From: CAVVVS01 sp963751355
GTDB lineage: Bacteria; Bacteroidota; Ignavibacteria; Ignavibacteriales; Ignavibacteriaceae
Length of the DNA: 64,000 nt
Assembly (NCBI GenBank): GCA_963751355.1
Contig: CAVVVS010000137.1
Span: 135,008 to 199,007 of the forward strand
Direction of reading: 5' to 3'
Shown: one piece after another, positions 21,756 to 33,025 of the stretch
How positions within the stretch are numbered: the stretch's first letter is position 1
Layout: every line of letters begins with the position of its first letter
Position numbers and translations under genes: made by a program
Notes under the pieces: model-generated
What the model was told of the DNA's origin: nothing
Seen by the model: only the letters and a program-made list of their open reading frames with translations
Databases searched by the model: none

Positions 21756-23826
21756 ATGAAGTTATTTACAACGTTTATTCTGCACTTGATAATGATATAT
21801 GTTTTATTCTGTCCGTCTTTAATCGGACAAATAACAACAGCATATAAAGTTGACGGGGGATTATTAAGCGTTGAGTTTGATAATCAAATGCACAGCCGGA
21901 TTAAATCTCAGATCAATAATGAGAAAAAAATATTAGGTGATTTTACAGAATCGGAATACTTAACCATAGGAGATAAAAAATTATCAGATTTTATTCTGAA
22001 AAAGCATTCGTTTTCTGATATTCAGAATAATATTGGGGAAGGGAAAGAATATACTCTCATAGGAACTTCAGGTAATCTTACAAAAGAAATAAAAATAGAT
22101 AGCTATAAAGATTTTCCTTCAATGTTATTCTATTCTGTTAAATATTCTAATTCAGGAAAAACTGATATAGCAATTGATGGGTGGACAAATAACAGATATT
22201 TATTTTCTGCATTAAAAAGAAAAGATAATAAACCTCCTTTCTGGTCTTATCAGCCAGGTTCATATGGATGGGAAAATGATTGGATTCAGAAAATAGATAA
22301 AGGTTTTGAAAGAAAAAATTATATGGGAATGAATTGGGTGGATTATGGGGGGGGAACACCAGTCGTGGATATCTGGAGACAGGATGTCGGATTGGCTGTT
22401 GGTCATACGGAATTAAAACCTCAGTTCGTTTCTTTACCCACAAAAATGTTGAATGATAATTATTCTGAAATAGAAATTTCTTATGAAAAACCGATCTTAA
22501 TAAAGCCAGGCCAGAGTTTTTCAACTTTCAATACATTTGTCGCAGTACATACAGGTGATTGCTTCCAGGCTTTGTCATCATATAGAAAATTTATGATGAA
22601 AAACGGGATTGAATTTCGTATTCCGCCTCAGGATGCTCATGAATCTATTTGGTGCGGCTGGGGATATGGTGAAAAATTTACCATAGACGAGATGTATAAC
22701 TCTTTGCCCAAGGTTAAAGAATTAGGATTAAAGTGGGTTGTCCTGGATTACGGATGGGAAAAAGGGCTTGGTGAATATATTATTGATAAAAACAAATTTC
22801 CTTCCGGTGATAAGGATATGAAAAAACTTGTCGATTCAATCCACAGCCTGGGTATCAAAGCAAAGCTTTGGATTAATCCTTTGTCCGTAAATCCATGCAG
22901 TGACTTATTCCAGAATCACCCTGAAGATTTATTAATTAAAAAAGATGGTTCCCCGGTTTATATTGAATTCTGGAAATCATTTTTTCTCTGTCCGGCCGCC
23001 GAAAGTGTTAAAAACAGGGTACATAAATTTATTGTTAAGGCATTTAAAGACTGGGGATTTAACGGCCTTAAAATTGATGGTAATAATTTAAATGCAGTAC
23101 CAGCCTGCTATAATCCTCAGCACCATCATGCAAATCCGGAAGAATCACTTGAACAGCTTCCCGATTTTTTTAAGGATATATATGAAACAGCTCTAAGTGT
23201 AAATCCAAACGCAGTCGTTGAAATTTGTCCTTGCGGTACGAACTACTCGTTTTACCTGCTTCCATATATGAATCAGTCTGTTGCATCAGATCCTACTAAT
23301 TCGTGGCAAGTTAGGTTGAAAGGAAAAATTCTAAGAGCTCTGGGCGGAGATAAAGTAATCTTTTATGGTGATCATGTCGAACTTAGCGATAGTGCGGACG
23401 ATTTTGCTTCATCAGTCGGGGTAGGCGCTGTAATCGGTACGAAATTTACATGGCCCGATTTGCCTACCGGACCTCATGAAGGAGGCAATAGTATTTTATT
23501 GACAAAAGAAAAAGAAAAGTTATGGCTAAAATGGATTAATATTTACAAGAAAAATAATCTTAGTTATGGAACATTATCTGGGAAATTTGTATGACATTGG
23601 GTATGATAAACCTGAAGCTCATGCAATTCAAAAAAATGACACGTTATATTATGCATTCTATGGGGACAATTATACAGGAAGTATTGAACTTCGAGGATTA
23701 AAAAATACAAGCTATAATGTGACGGACTATGTTAATAATAAAGAATTGGGAAAAGTTACCGGTCCTACGGGACACTTAAATGTAATTTTTAAAAAGTATA
23801 TGTTATTAAAGGCAGTACCAAATTAA
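21756..23826 (+). pseudogene. Exported GH36-type alpha-galactosidase, frameshift near the C terminus
   Basis: The main frame 21756-23594 (612 residues) plus 23566-23826 restores about 690 residues, matching the intact paralogue at 36.9 kb (687 residues) throughout. Signal peptide ends LIGQ. Catalytic features: WVVLDYGWEKG, AKLWINPLS, GLKIDGNN with the likely nucleophile Asp441, and SVASDPTNSWQVRLKG with the likely acid/base Asp512. The frame change near 23570 (GTTATGGAAC) separates the C-terminal beta-sandwich (HAIQKNDTLYYAFYGD, VTDYVNNKELG), which corresponds to a short region of the paralogue. Removes terminal alpha-galactosyl (or alpha-GalNAc) groups. Only one lesion, close to the end. Confidence 0.8.
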
Positions 23827-23860
23827 CAAAATCTAACTACTATTTTGTAAAGAGGGAAAA

Positions 23861-25244
23861 ATGAAAAAACCTAAAGTAGGATTTATTGTATATGGTGTTC
23901 ATAAAGATGGTCTTAAAGGATCCCATGGGTATACCTTTCATTGATGATAAATTAATTTCAAATGCCAAAGAAGCTTGGAAAAAGCAGGTTTGGAATTGTT
24001 TGTACATGATTTAATAATAGCATCAAAAGAAGAGGCGAAAGAAAGTTTATCAAAGTTCAAGAAAGATGACAGTATCGATGCAATTATTTTATTTTCCGGT
24101 ACATGGGTATGGGCTGCTCATTTAATAGCGCCAATTCGCGATTTTCAGCAACAGGAAAAGGAATTTTCCTTTGGACAAACCCCGGGTCACAAGGATGGAG
24201 ACCGGTTGGAGGATTAGTTCTGCATGGAGCTTTCAAGGAAATAGGAATAAATCATCGATTTGTTTATGGTAGATTATAAAGATGTTAATGAGGTTAATAA
24301 AGTAGTTTCTTATTGCGAGCCTGCCATGAAAAGAATATTCTGAATATGAGTACAATAGGTGTTTTCGGCGGACGTGGTATGGGACAAACATGCGGAGTTG
24401 CTGATCCTTCACAATGGATGAAACTTTTCGGAGTCGATATTGATTCGCGTGATACGTCTGAATTATTTATAACCGCTCAAGAAATTACAAAACAAGAAAT
24501 AGAGAATACAAAAAAAAATATTCAACCTTATTTTGTCGATCCAATCCCGGACGATGAAGTATCGGAACGATCCATTCGTCTATATATTGCCATTAAAGAA
24601 GTTGATTAAAAAAGAAGGATGGGATTTCTACACAATTCAATCATTCCCGGGGCTTGGTGATGAATATAGTGCGACCTGTTTTGCTCAAAGCATGATTTTA
24701 AATGATGGAATAGGAACATCAACTTTAAGTGATTTAATACAGCAATGACCGTTAAACTTTTAACTGACTTCAGTAATGAACGTGTTTATTATGGAGATTT
24801 ACAACATATAGATAAATCAAAAAGGAGATTAAGATAATTGGGGACGGTGCATGTCCTCCTTCACTTGCAGGAAAACTAGGTCCAGCTGGTTTTGCCGAGC
24901 ATGGGATTCCAACCGAAGGAAAAGCCGGAGGTTTGTCGGTAAAGTTAACCTGTAAGTTAGGAAAAGGCGTCTTAGCCCGTTTAGGTCGGAATGACGGGAA
25001 ATTTGAAATGCCGATTGTACGGTGCTCAATTTTTGAACCCGATAAAGTAGAATTGGAAAAACGTCAGAAGGAATGCGGTATTCCTTTCTGGCCGCATGCT
25101 TTTGTAACCGTACATTGCGATGATATGGATAAATTGGTTGATTCATGGAATAATGAATATGCTGTCCTCGGGTATGGAGAAAATTTATATAATGAACTTT
25201 TAGACTTTTGTGAATTAACAGGAATCAGATCTATTCCATTTTAA
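23861..25244 (+). pseudogene. L-fucose/L-arabinose isomerase-like protein, heavily frameshifted
   Basis: ATG 23861 follows AGAGGG. Stitching the frames gives about 460 residues: KVGFIVYGVHKDGLKD, AIILFSGTWVWAAHL, GVFGGRGMGQTCG, IQSFPGLGDEYSATC, SLAGKLGPAG and a C-terminal IVRCSIFEPDK. This is the pattern of the FucI/AraA-like sugar isomerase family (two Rossmann-like domains and a C-terminal barrel). About eight frame changes are seen, near 23915, 23965, 24150, 24215, 24265, 24330, 24605, 24735 and 24830. Intended role: aldose-ketose conversion before the FGGY kinase and aldolase that follow. So many indels in 1.4 kb argue for either real decay or poor local sequence. Confidence 0.7.
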
Positions 25245-25282
25245 AATGTTTCGATTAATAAAATTCAGGGATATAAATTTTT

Positions 25283-26190
25283 ATGAAGAAAACATTTAAA
25301 TCCGGATCCTGGTATCTTGAGTTCACATCGGAAGACGGTGCAAGATTAAATCGGTTATGTTATAAAGATTATGATCTAATAACTACTGAACCGTCATCTT
25401 TTGAGGCTCCAGCTTCAGATTACGGAGAATATGAAAAGCGTCCTGTTTATGGTTATGATGATTGTTTTCCTTCGGTAGAAGAATCAAACTTTCCCGGCAT
25501 AGATTGGGTAATTCCGGATCACGGTGAGGTATGTTGGTTAAAGTGGGATTATAATGAAACTGAGAATACATTAACCTTTTTTACAAAAAGTAAAGTTTTG
25601 CCTATAAAGTTTAAACGTGAAATGATTTTTCTAGATTCCGGTATAGTTTGGAATTTTGAAGTTTATAATGAAGTGGGGAAAAATATTACCCTTTCAGCAT
25701 GTTATGCATCCTCTTATGAAATTAGATGAAATTACAGGTGTATATTTTCCGGGATTTCAATCTGTATTCAGCAGAACCGGTAATACTTATTTTGATCTAA
25801 AAAATACAAATGAGGTTCAGGAATTTGTGTTAAATCAGCCGTTAGGTACCGCAAAGATGTTATTCTTAAGACAAATTAAAGAAGGAAAAATGAGCTGGAC
25901 CTATAGGAATGGTTTGCTGTTAAAAGTAATACTTCCCTAAGGAATATATTTCCCTCTATCGGGGTATGGTGGAATAATTACGGATATCCTAATGAAACGG
26001 GGATTCAACGTAATGAATGTGCATTTGAACCGATCCCTGGTTTAACAAGTGCTCTATCGGAATCATATAATGAAAGAGGTGTTTGCAGGTTTCCGAAGGA
26101 TCATGTTTAAATGTCAGATCGCTGGGAATTAATAGTTGAATCGATTATTTAAATGATGCAGATCATTCAGATGCGGAATTTATTCAGTAA
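25283..26190 (+). pseudogene. Galactose-mutarotase-like (aldose 1-epimerase superfamily) protein, frameshifted
   Basis: Frames 25283-25729, about 25700-25940 and further pieces to 26190 give about 300 residues of a beta-supersandwich. Visible features: GARLNRLCYKDYDLI, PVYGYDDCFPSVEES, DHGEVCWLKW (family catalytic His region), IFLDSGIVWNFEVYNEVGKNI, and a late IGVWWNNYGYPN segment. The pattern is that of aldose-1-epimerase-like proteins rather than canonical GalM. Indels near 25715, 25935 and 26100 plus a stop. Likely equilibrates anomers of the sugar handled by the neighbouring isomerase and kinase. Confidence 0.6.
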
Positions 26191-26244
26191 AGAATTTTTT
26201 TTATAATCAAAAATATAATTTAAAATTTAAATATTTTTATAAAA

Positions 26245-27249
26245 ATGTCAATAGTTTGTAACGCAGCCATGTAATAGAAATATATTCAGAGGCTCAGGAG
26301 CAGAAATGGGTGATACCTTCATTTAATGCAGAGAATAATACTACTTTAGAAGCGATATTAAATGCGGCATATACATTTGGTAAAGAGAAAAATATCAAAA
26401 ATTTACCAATTATAATCGGGATTACAAATAACTATGCATCAAGTTCTCAATCAGTATTTTATACTCATACAAAAAAATGGAATATTGGGATAAATCTATT
26501 TTTAAAAAGTCTTGAGGTTCTAACTTCATAAGACTCACATTTACCAGCATCTAAGAGTAATGGTTCATCTTGATCACATTCAATGGGATGATGATGATAG
26601 AATTATTAAAATGGGATATGGGTAAGTTTTCTTCCATCATGTATGATGCATCTACTTTGCCTATAGAAAAGAATATAAAGAATACTGCTGCTTTTGTTGA
26701 AAGCCATGGAGAAGAAATTTTAATCGAAGGAGCCTGTGATGAAATATCCAGATCGTCTGATCATACATATAACTTCTCCTCATCAAGCTGAAAAATATTT
26801 TTCAGAAACAGGTGTTGATATTATTGTTCCTAATTTAGGAACCGAGCATAGATCCTCCACATCAACATTAAAGTATGAGGGGAATTTAGCACGAGAGATA
26901 AGTAATCGGATAGGGCCGTATTTATGTTTGCATGGTGCATCTTCTCTTGCTGAAGAACAAATATCTCACTTCTATGAGGATGGAATTTGTAAAGTGAATA
27001 TCTGGACAATACTTGAACGTGATAGTGCTCCAGATACTATTTAAAAAAATGGTAGAGAATGCTTCGAAGATTGTTGGCATTGCAGAGGCTAAGGAGATGC
27101 TCGAAAAAGAATATCTCGGTAAGAAAGCCGATTTTGAGAGTTCCCGCTCGATAAATTTCTTTACTACTTCATATAGACAAGAAATAATATACCAGCAAAT
27201 GAGGGAAATTGTTAAGACGTATTTGAATATAAATTATTTATTCATATGA
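26245..27249 (+). pseudogene. Class II fructose/tagatose-bisphosphate aldolase-like protein, frameshifted
   Basis: The start is approximate (ATG 26245, reading MSIVCNAA). Joined frames give about 330 residues: VIPSFNAENNTTLEAILNAA (family N terminus), VHLDHIQWDDD (zinc histidine), FSSIMYDASTLP (the SVMxDxS strand), IEGACDEI, IIVPNLGTEHR, LCLHGASSLAEEQI (the LHGGSG strand; here HGASS) and KVNIWTILERD (the KINVxTxL segment). Indels near 26275, 26525, 26570, 26745 and 27025. It differs clearly from the intact GatY-like aldolase at 43.8 kb. Would cleave a phosphorylated ketose produced by the isomerase and FGGY kinase. Broken here. Confidence 0.7.
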
Positions 27250-27283
27250 GCGAAAAATATTAGCTCACATAGTATAAAGAAAA

Positions 27284-28780
27284 ATGAATTATATAGGAAT
27301 AGATATTGGTTCAAGCTGTACAAAAGCATTAGTAGTTAATGAGAAAGGAAAACAGATATACAATGCTCAACGCGAATACAACATTGAATTCGCAAAAGAT
27401 GGGAGTGCCACTTTAAATTCCGAACTAGTAATAAAGTCATGTTTTGAAACAATTAAGGAATGCAGCAGCAAAGTTAAACAAGGTTCTATAAAAGCTATTG
27501 GAATTTCCAGCCAGGGTGAAGCTTTTACGGCAGTAGGAAGTAAAGGTAAAATATTAAATAATGCAAAAGTATCTTCAGACAGCAGCTCCAGGAAATATAT
27601 TAAGGAATGGGTTGATAAATTTGGTGAAGAGAAATTATATCAGATTACCGGTCATACTGCGTATCCAATTTTTACATTATTCAAACTATTGTGGTTTAAA
27701 AAAAACGAACGGGAATTATGGGCAAGATCAAAATACTTTTTCTGTTTTGAAGACTTACTTCAATTCAAGCTTGGAGTCAAACCTGCAATGAGCTGGTCTT
27801 TAGCAGGCCGCACCATGATGTTTAATGTAAGGAAACACGAATGGGATGAAGAAATTTTGAATGAGCTTGGCATTTCAAAAGAACAGCTCGCAGATACTTT
27901 ACCTCCCAGTTCTATTGTTGGACATATTAATAAAGAAATAGCAGATCATCTTGGATTATCAGACGATGTTTTAGTAGTGACCGGTGGTCATGATCAGACT
28001 TGCAGTGCTTTGGGTGCGGGAGTTATTAAAGAAGGTACTGCAATGCTTGGAAGTGGAACTGTTGAATGTATTTGTCCCGCGTTCAAGTATCCAGTCTTTT
28101 CAACAGATTTAAAAGAAAACAACCTGTGTACTTATAATTATTCAATAAAGGATTTATTCACTACTGTAGCATATAGCTTAACTGGTGGAAATTTATTTAA
28201 ATGGTTTAAAGAACAATTTGGTTATAAAGAAATTGAAGAATCTAAAGTTAAAGGAAAAGATCCTTATGACCTTCTTTTAACCGGGATTAGTAGTATGCCA
28301 GGTAATTTACTGGTCCTTCCATATTTTACTCCCTCGGGGACACCATATTTTGATGATCAGACGAAAGGAGCCATTGTTGGTCTGCAATTGTCTACAGAGC
28401 GCAAAGATATATTAAAAGCATTGTTAGAAGGAATATCATTTGAAATGCGTTTAAACCTTGAAATACTTGAATATGCCGGTTATCATATTAAGGAATTGAG
28501 ATGGGTAGGAGGCGGCTCAAAATCGCGATTGCTTGCCCAGGTAAAAGCAAATGTTATGAACAAAAAAATAGTAATGTTAAACATCCAGGAAGCAGGATGT
28601 TTCGGAGCTGCTATGCTTGCTTGTTCGGCTGGTACAAAAAAGCCTGTCAAAAAACTGGCATCGGAGTGGGTAAAAAAAATATCAATTATTTACCCTCAAA
28701 AAGAATACATTAATTGGTATAGCAAAAGGTTCGGACTTTATAAAGAGTTATATAAGAATATTAAATCCATCAGACTGTAA
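27284..28780 (+). CDS. FGGY-family carbohydrate kinase
   Basis: An intact 498-residue FGGY kinase. MNYIGIDIGSSCTKALV is the phosphate-1 loop, AIGISSQGEAFTAV the substrate-lid strand, VVTGGHDQTCSALGAG the second signature and ELRWVGGGSKSRLLAQVKA the C-terminal adenosine segment. Length and order fit xylulokinase-like members. It comes right after an isomerase and aldolase set, so it probably phosphorylates the ketose made by the FucI-like enzyme. It is the first gene in an intact stretch (27.3-31.5 kb) within an otherwise frame-broken region. Confidence 0.9.
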   Translation: MNYIGIDIGSSCTKALVVNEKGKQIYNAQREYNIEFAKDGSATLNSELVIKSCFETIKECSSKVKQGSIKAIGISSQGEAFTAVGSKGKILNNAKVSSDSSSRKYIKEWVDKFGEEKLYQITGHTAYPIFTLFKLLWFKKNERELWARSKYFFCFEDLLQFKLGVKPAMSWSLAGRTMMFNVRKHEWDEEILNELGISKEQLADTLPPSSIVGHINKEIADHLGLSDDVLVVTGGHDQTCSALGAGVIKEGTAMLGSGTVECICPAFKYPVFSTDLKENNLCTYNYSIKDLFTTVAYSLTGGNLFKWFKEQFGYKEIEESKVKGKDPYDLLLTGISSMPGNLLVLPYFTPSGTPYFDDQTKGAIVGLQLSTERKDILKALLEGISFEMRLNLEILEYAGYHIKELRWVGGGSKSRLLAQVKANVMNKKIVMLNIQEAGCFGAAMLACSAGTKKPVKKLASEWVKKISIIYPQKEYINWYSKRFGLYKELYKNIKSIRL

Positions 28781-28823
28781 TTAAATGCATCTGCTTTTGA
28801 GAATTTTAATATAAAAGATATTG

Positions 28824-30107
28824 ATGACTACTTTAAATAAAAAAACTTTTTTAGGATTCGGACTTGGAGCAGTGCAATCTGGTTTAATGCTTTATGAGGC
28901 TTTTAAATCAAATAATTTCCATAGATATATAATTTTAGAAGTAAACAAGGAGATTGTAGATGCTGCAAGAAAATGGGGGAATAAAATTGTTGTTAATACT
29001 GCGACCAAAGATAATATTATTAAAACTATCATTTCCGGATTCGAAATTTATAATCCTGATGATACTATCGATCATGATGCAATTAAGGCTGCCATAAAGG
29101 AATCAGACGAAATGGCTACAGCAGTACCCAGTATTGATGTTTATGATTTAGGTAAAAATTCTATTGCAAAGTTATTAGCAGGAAATATTAATCCAGCTAA
29201 GTCCCAGATTTTATATGCTGCCGAAAATAATAATTATGCTGCAGAAATACTTGTTGAAAAAATGAAATTATATACGGATGAAAATGGGATGAAGCAGTTT
29301 CAGGCGATAAACACTGTTATCGGAAAAATGGGAGGAGTAATATTTGATAAAGATACTATAGCTGAATTGAATTTAAATCTGATGACCCCGTATAGCCAGG
29401 CTGCGATCCTGGTTGAAGAATTTAATAATATAATAGTATCCAAAGTTACTCTGCCTGATTTTCAAAGAGGGATTACTGTTTTTCGGGAAAAAGATGATTT
29501 GCTGCCGTTTGAAGAAGCTAAATTATATGGTCATAATGCTGTTCATTCAATGCTTGGATTCTTCGCATCACTTAGAGGCTACACTTATATGAGTGAAATT
29601 AGAAATGATCCCCATTTATATAAATATGGTATAAATGCTTTCAAAAATGAAAGTGGTGCTTTTCTTTTACGGAAATACAGGGAAATAAATGATCCCCTTT
29701 TCACAAAAGAAGGTTTTGATTTCTATGGTGAAGACTTATTAGAAAGGATGACAAATCCCTATCTCCGTGATGAAGTCAAAAGAATTTGCCGGGATCCAGT
29801 TAGAAAATTAGAATATGATGATCGTTTGTTCGGAACAATTAGAGAAGCTCTGAAACATAAAATCTATCCAAAAATTTTAATAAAGGCAGTTCTTGGTGGG
29901 ATCTGCTATATAATCAATAACCGGATTGATACTGAATTTGCCTACCCGGCAGATGTTGAAGATTTAAATGAGCATAATATTAAAGATATCTTATTACATA
30001 TCTGGAAGGAAACATTACTGAAAGGAGAGCAAGAAGAAATATTAAATTTAGTTTGTTCTGAATTTCATGAATTTTCTCAAGAATTTATAAATATAAAAAA
30101 GTATTGA
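28824..30107 (+). CDS. Mannitol-dehydrogenase-family (polyol long-chain) oxidoreductase
   Basis: Start set at ATG 28824; the frame also has a TTG immediately before. 427 residues. The N-terminal Rossmann segment reads FLGFGLGAVQSGLMLYEAF, and the C-terminal half has PFEEAKLYGHNAVHSMLGF, the KxxxxNxxH catalytic pattern of polyol-specific long-chain dehydrogenases (mannitol-1-phosphate, fructuronate and tagaturonate reductases). Four hundred residues is on the short side, like MtlD. It sits between the FGGY kinase and an E2 subunit, 9 bp before the latter, so it probably oxidises or reduces a sugar alcohol or phosphate in the same route. Cytosolic. Confidence 0.75.
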   Translation: MTTLNKKTFLGFGLGAVQSGLMLYEAFKSNNFHRYIILEVNKEIVDAARKWGNKIVVNTATKDNIIKTIISGFEIYNPDDTIDHDAIKAAIKESDEMATAVPSIDVYDLGKNSIAKLLAGNINPAKSQILYAAENNNYAAEILVEKMKLYTDENGMKQFQAINTVIGKMGGVIFDKDTIAELNLNLMTPYSQAAILVEEFNNIIVSKVTLPDFQRGITVFREKDDLLPFEEAKLYGHNAVHSMLGFFASLRGYTYMSEIRNDPHLYKYGINAFKNESGAFLLRKYREINDPLFTKEGFDFYGEDLLERMTNPYLRDEVKRICRDPVRKLEYDDRLFGTIREALKHKIYPKILIKAVLGGICYIINNRIDTEFAYPADVEDLNEHNIKDILLHIWKETLLKGEQEEILNLVCSEFHEFSQEFINIKKY

Positions 30108-30116
30108 AAGATTTAT

Positions 30117-31463
30117 ATGGCTACACCAATTTTATTACCAAAACAAGGGAATACAGTCGAAACTTGCCTTATTCTTGAATGGAGGAAGAAAAAAGGAGAT
30201 GAGATCAAAAAGGGAGAAGTAATTTGTGAAATAGAAACTGATAAAGCTGTATTTGAAATTGAATCACCTGAAGCAGGAATAATTTTGGAAACTTTTTTTG
30301 AAGAGGGGGATGATGTTCCAGTTTTAACCAATATTGCTGTGGTGGGAAGCATTGGTGAAGACTTTGATGAATATTCTCCTATGCAAAATAAATCATCAGT
30401 AGAAAACGATAATTCCAAAGAGGAAGTAATTTCTCAAGAATCAATCGCTGGTGAAAATCTGAATTCCTTAAGCGAAGAAGTAAATGAGACAACTATCAGC
30501 AAAAAGAAAATATCGCCGCGTGCAAAAAAACTTGCAGCCAAACTTAAAGTGCCTTTTGAAAAACTTGAGGGAACTGGCCCTGATGATCGAATTATTGAGA
30601 GAGATGTGCTAAAAGCAGGTAAAAATTATAAAAATTTAACTAGCAATGATGGGAATCTAGTTAATAACATAGACTCATATCCTAGTGTAGAGAATGTAGA
30701 AAAAAAATCTGATATCGAATCAAGTATAAAACCAGAAGTATTTAATTTAGAAGAGGAAAATATAAAAGTGGTTCCATTAAGGGGAATAAGAAAAATCATT
30801 GCAGAGCGTATGCTTGAGTCGCTCAAGAACTCTGCTCAGTTAACGCTGAACAGTAGTGCCGATGCTAGAGCGTTATTAAACTTGCGAAAGCGGTTTAAGA
30901 GCAGCATTATGTATGATGATTTTCAAGATGTAACTATAAATGATCTTATTCACTTCGCAGTAGTAAAAACTCTGCCTGATCATCCTGAATTAAATAGCCT
31001 TCTAATAGGTGACAGTATTGAATATTATAATAGGATCCATTTGGGATTTGCTGTAGATACACCAAGAGGATTAATGGTTCCTGTAATTAGGAACTCTCAT
31101 GATATGAACTTGCTTCAATTGAGTCGAGAGGCAAAACGCCTAGCCTCTGCTTCTATTTCCGGAAAAATTGAGCCTGAAGATCTTAATGGTGCTACGTTTA
31201 CAGTCACTAATTTGGGAAGTTATGGTATTGAGTCATTTTCACCTGTTTTAAATCTGCCTCAGACAGGTATTCTTGGAGTAAATGCAATTTCCTTAAAACC
31301 TATAGAAATTGATAATAAAATAGAATTTATACATTATGTATACTTTTCATTAACAATTGATCATAGAGCTATAGATGGTGCAGCAGGTGCACGCTTTTTA
31401 CAGAGTCTAGCAAAAACTATAAATGAAATAGATTTGGTAATAACTGCTGATACGATGGAGTAA
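30117..31463 (+). CDS. Dihydrolipoamide acyltransferase (E2) of a 2-oxoacid dehydrogenase complex
   Basis: An intact 448-residue E2. One lipoyl domain at residues 1-80 with the lipoylated Lys43 in EIETDKAVFEIES, an acidic linker, a peripheral-subunit-binding domain at about 125-160 (ISPRAKKLAAKLKVPFEKLE), a second linker, and a catalytic acyltransferase domain from about 215 ending in IDHRAIDGAAGARFLQ (His-x3-Asp-Gly catalytic signature, near residue 420). Starts 9 bp after the dehydrogenase. Paired with the E1 gene that follows. Acyl group specificity (pyruvate, acetoin, branched-chain) cannot be told from sequence alone. Confidence 0.9.
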   Translation: MATPILLPKQGNTVETCLILEWRKKKGDEIKKGEVICEIETDKAVFEIESPEAGIILETFFEEGDDVPVLTNIAVVGSIGEDFDEYSPMQNKSSVENDNSKEEVISQESIAGENLNSLSEEVNETTISKKKISPRAKKLAAKLKVPFEKLEGTGPDDRIIERDVLKAGKNYKNLTSNDGNLVNNIDSYPSVENVEKKSDIESSIKPEVFNLEEENIKVVPLRGIRKIIAERMLESLKNSAQLTLNSSADARALLNLRKRFKSSIMYDDFQDVTINDLIHFAVVKTLPDHPELNSLLIGDSIEYYNRIHLGFAVDTPRGLMVPVIRNSHDMNLLQLSREAKRLASASISGKIEPEDLNGATFTVTNLGSYGIESFSPVLNLPQTGILGVNAISLKPIEIDNKIEFIHYVYFSLTIDHRAIDGAAGARFLQSLAKTINEIDLVITADTME

Positions 31464-31727
31464 TAATTTTTATAAACTGTGTAATAGAAAATTTTACTAT
31501 GAAAAATGATTTATATTTTCTCCAAAGTATTAGAAAGGTTATTGGATTCATGAAATCATCTCAAATGCATATTCGGCAATTTTATTGGAAATGAGTTTGG
31601 AAATAAAGTTCTTTAGTGGCAGATATTAAGACACAATAATTTTTTTCTTATTCTAATTGTTTCGAGCATATTTGAGATATACCATGAGTCCTGGATTATA
31701 AATTAAATAAACTTATAGGAGTATATA

Positions 31728-33025
31728 GTGCCAAGAAATATTGTCGTTGATCCGAAAGAAGTTAAAAAATGCGGATTATTGAAATTAAATGATATTAAAT
31801 TAAATCAATATAAATCAAATTTTAAAACTGAAGCTGAAAAATATGGAAAAGAAGTATTAAAAAATATTCTAGTTGATATGCTATTAATCCGTCAATTTGA
31901 ATCATGTCTGAATGATATTAAAATTGAAGGTGCCTATCATGGAATTCAATACAATCATAAAGGACCGGCTCATCTATCAATTGGGCAGGAAGCTGCAGCT
32001 GTCGGACAATCTTTGAATTTAACAAAAGATGATTTTGTATTTGGTTCTCATAGAAGTCATGGAGAAATATTAAGTAAATGTTTTTCTGCTGTTCATAAAA
32101 TGAGTGAAAGTGAACTTGAAAATATTATGAGCACTTATATGGGGGGGAGAATACTTAAAGTACTGAAATTGACTAAATATGGAAGTGTTAAAGAATTAGC
32201 TCTCAATTTTGTTTTATACGGGACCCTGGCTGAAATATTTGCTAAAGAAACAGGTTTTAATATGGGGCTTGGCAGCTCAATGCATGCTTTCTTTGCACCG
32301 TTTGGTAGTATGCCGAATAATGCAATAGTAGGAGGTTCCTCAGATATAGCTGTGGGAGCTGCATTATTTCAAACGAATAAATCGGAAACCCGGAATGGTT
32401 ATCGCAAACATTGGAGATGGTGCATCGGCTACAGGTCCGACATGGGAAGCAATAATGATTGCATGCAATGGATCAATATAAAACGCTTTGGGATAAGAAA
32501 GTTGGAGGAGCTCCCCCGGTTATATTTAATTTTATGAATAATTTTTACGGGATGGGCGGACAGACATCCGGCGAAACAATGGGTTTTAAATTCTTGCAAG
32601 AATAGGTGCCGGTGTAAATGAAGATCAAATGCATAGTGAACGAATAAATGGAAGTAATCCCTTAGCCGTAGCTGATGCAATTGAACGAAAAAGAAAAATC
32701 CTGGATGAGGGGAATGGTCCGGTTCTATTGGATACGACAACATATCGTTTTTCGGGGCATTCTCCTTCCGATGCATCATCTTATAGAACAAAAGAAGAAT
32801 TAAAATTATGGATGGATGATGATCCGCTAATTGAATATGGTAATTACCTGATTAATGAATAATCGTCAATTACAAAAAGTGATTTTGAAAATCTGCAGGA
32901 TTATTCAATCGAAAGTATCAAAGAAATTTTGAACTTTGCGATTTCTCCGGAAATCTCTCCAAGGATCAGCTTTGATTCAGAAATAATCGGCGATTTTATG
33001 TTCTCAAATAAGAAGATGGAGAAAT
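31728..33025 (+). pseudogene. 2-oxoacid dehydrogenase E1, alpha half of an alpha-beta fusion, frameshifted
   Basis: GTG start 31728 with TAGGAG 7 bp upstream. Reads as E1-alpha: NKGPAHLSIGQEAAAVG, FGSHRSHGEILSK, GFNMGLGSSMHAFF and, after a frame change near 32390, ANIGDGASATGPTWEA (the GDG thiamine-diphosphate motif), then MDQYKTLWDK and NNFYGMGGQTSGE in another frame. Frame changes near 32390, 32475 and 32605; TAA at 32860-32862 is in frame with the continuing linker, and a last shift near 33025 leads into the beta half. Native length of the fusion would be about 822 residues. The intact beta half is listed separately. The 264 bp before it hold no gene that I can see. Confidence 0.75.

Noticed and set aside
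31464..31727. Possible small gene before the E1 gene.
   Set aside because: Only short broken frames; read as leader or decayed spacer.
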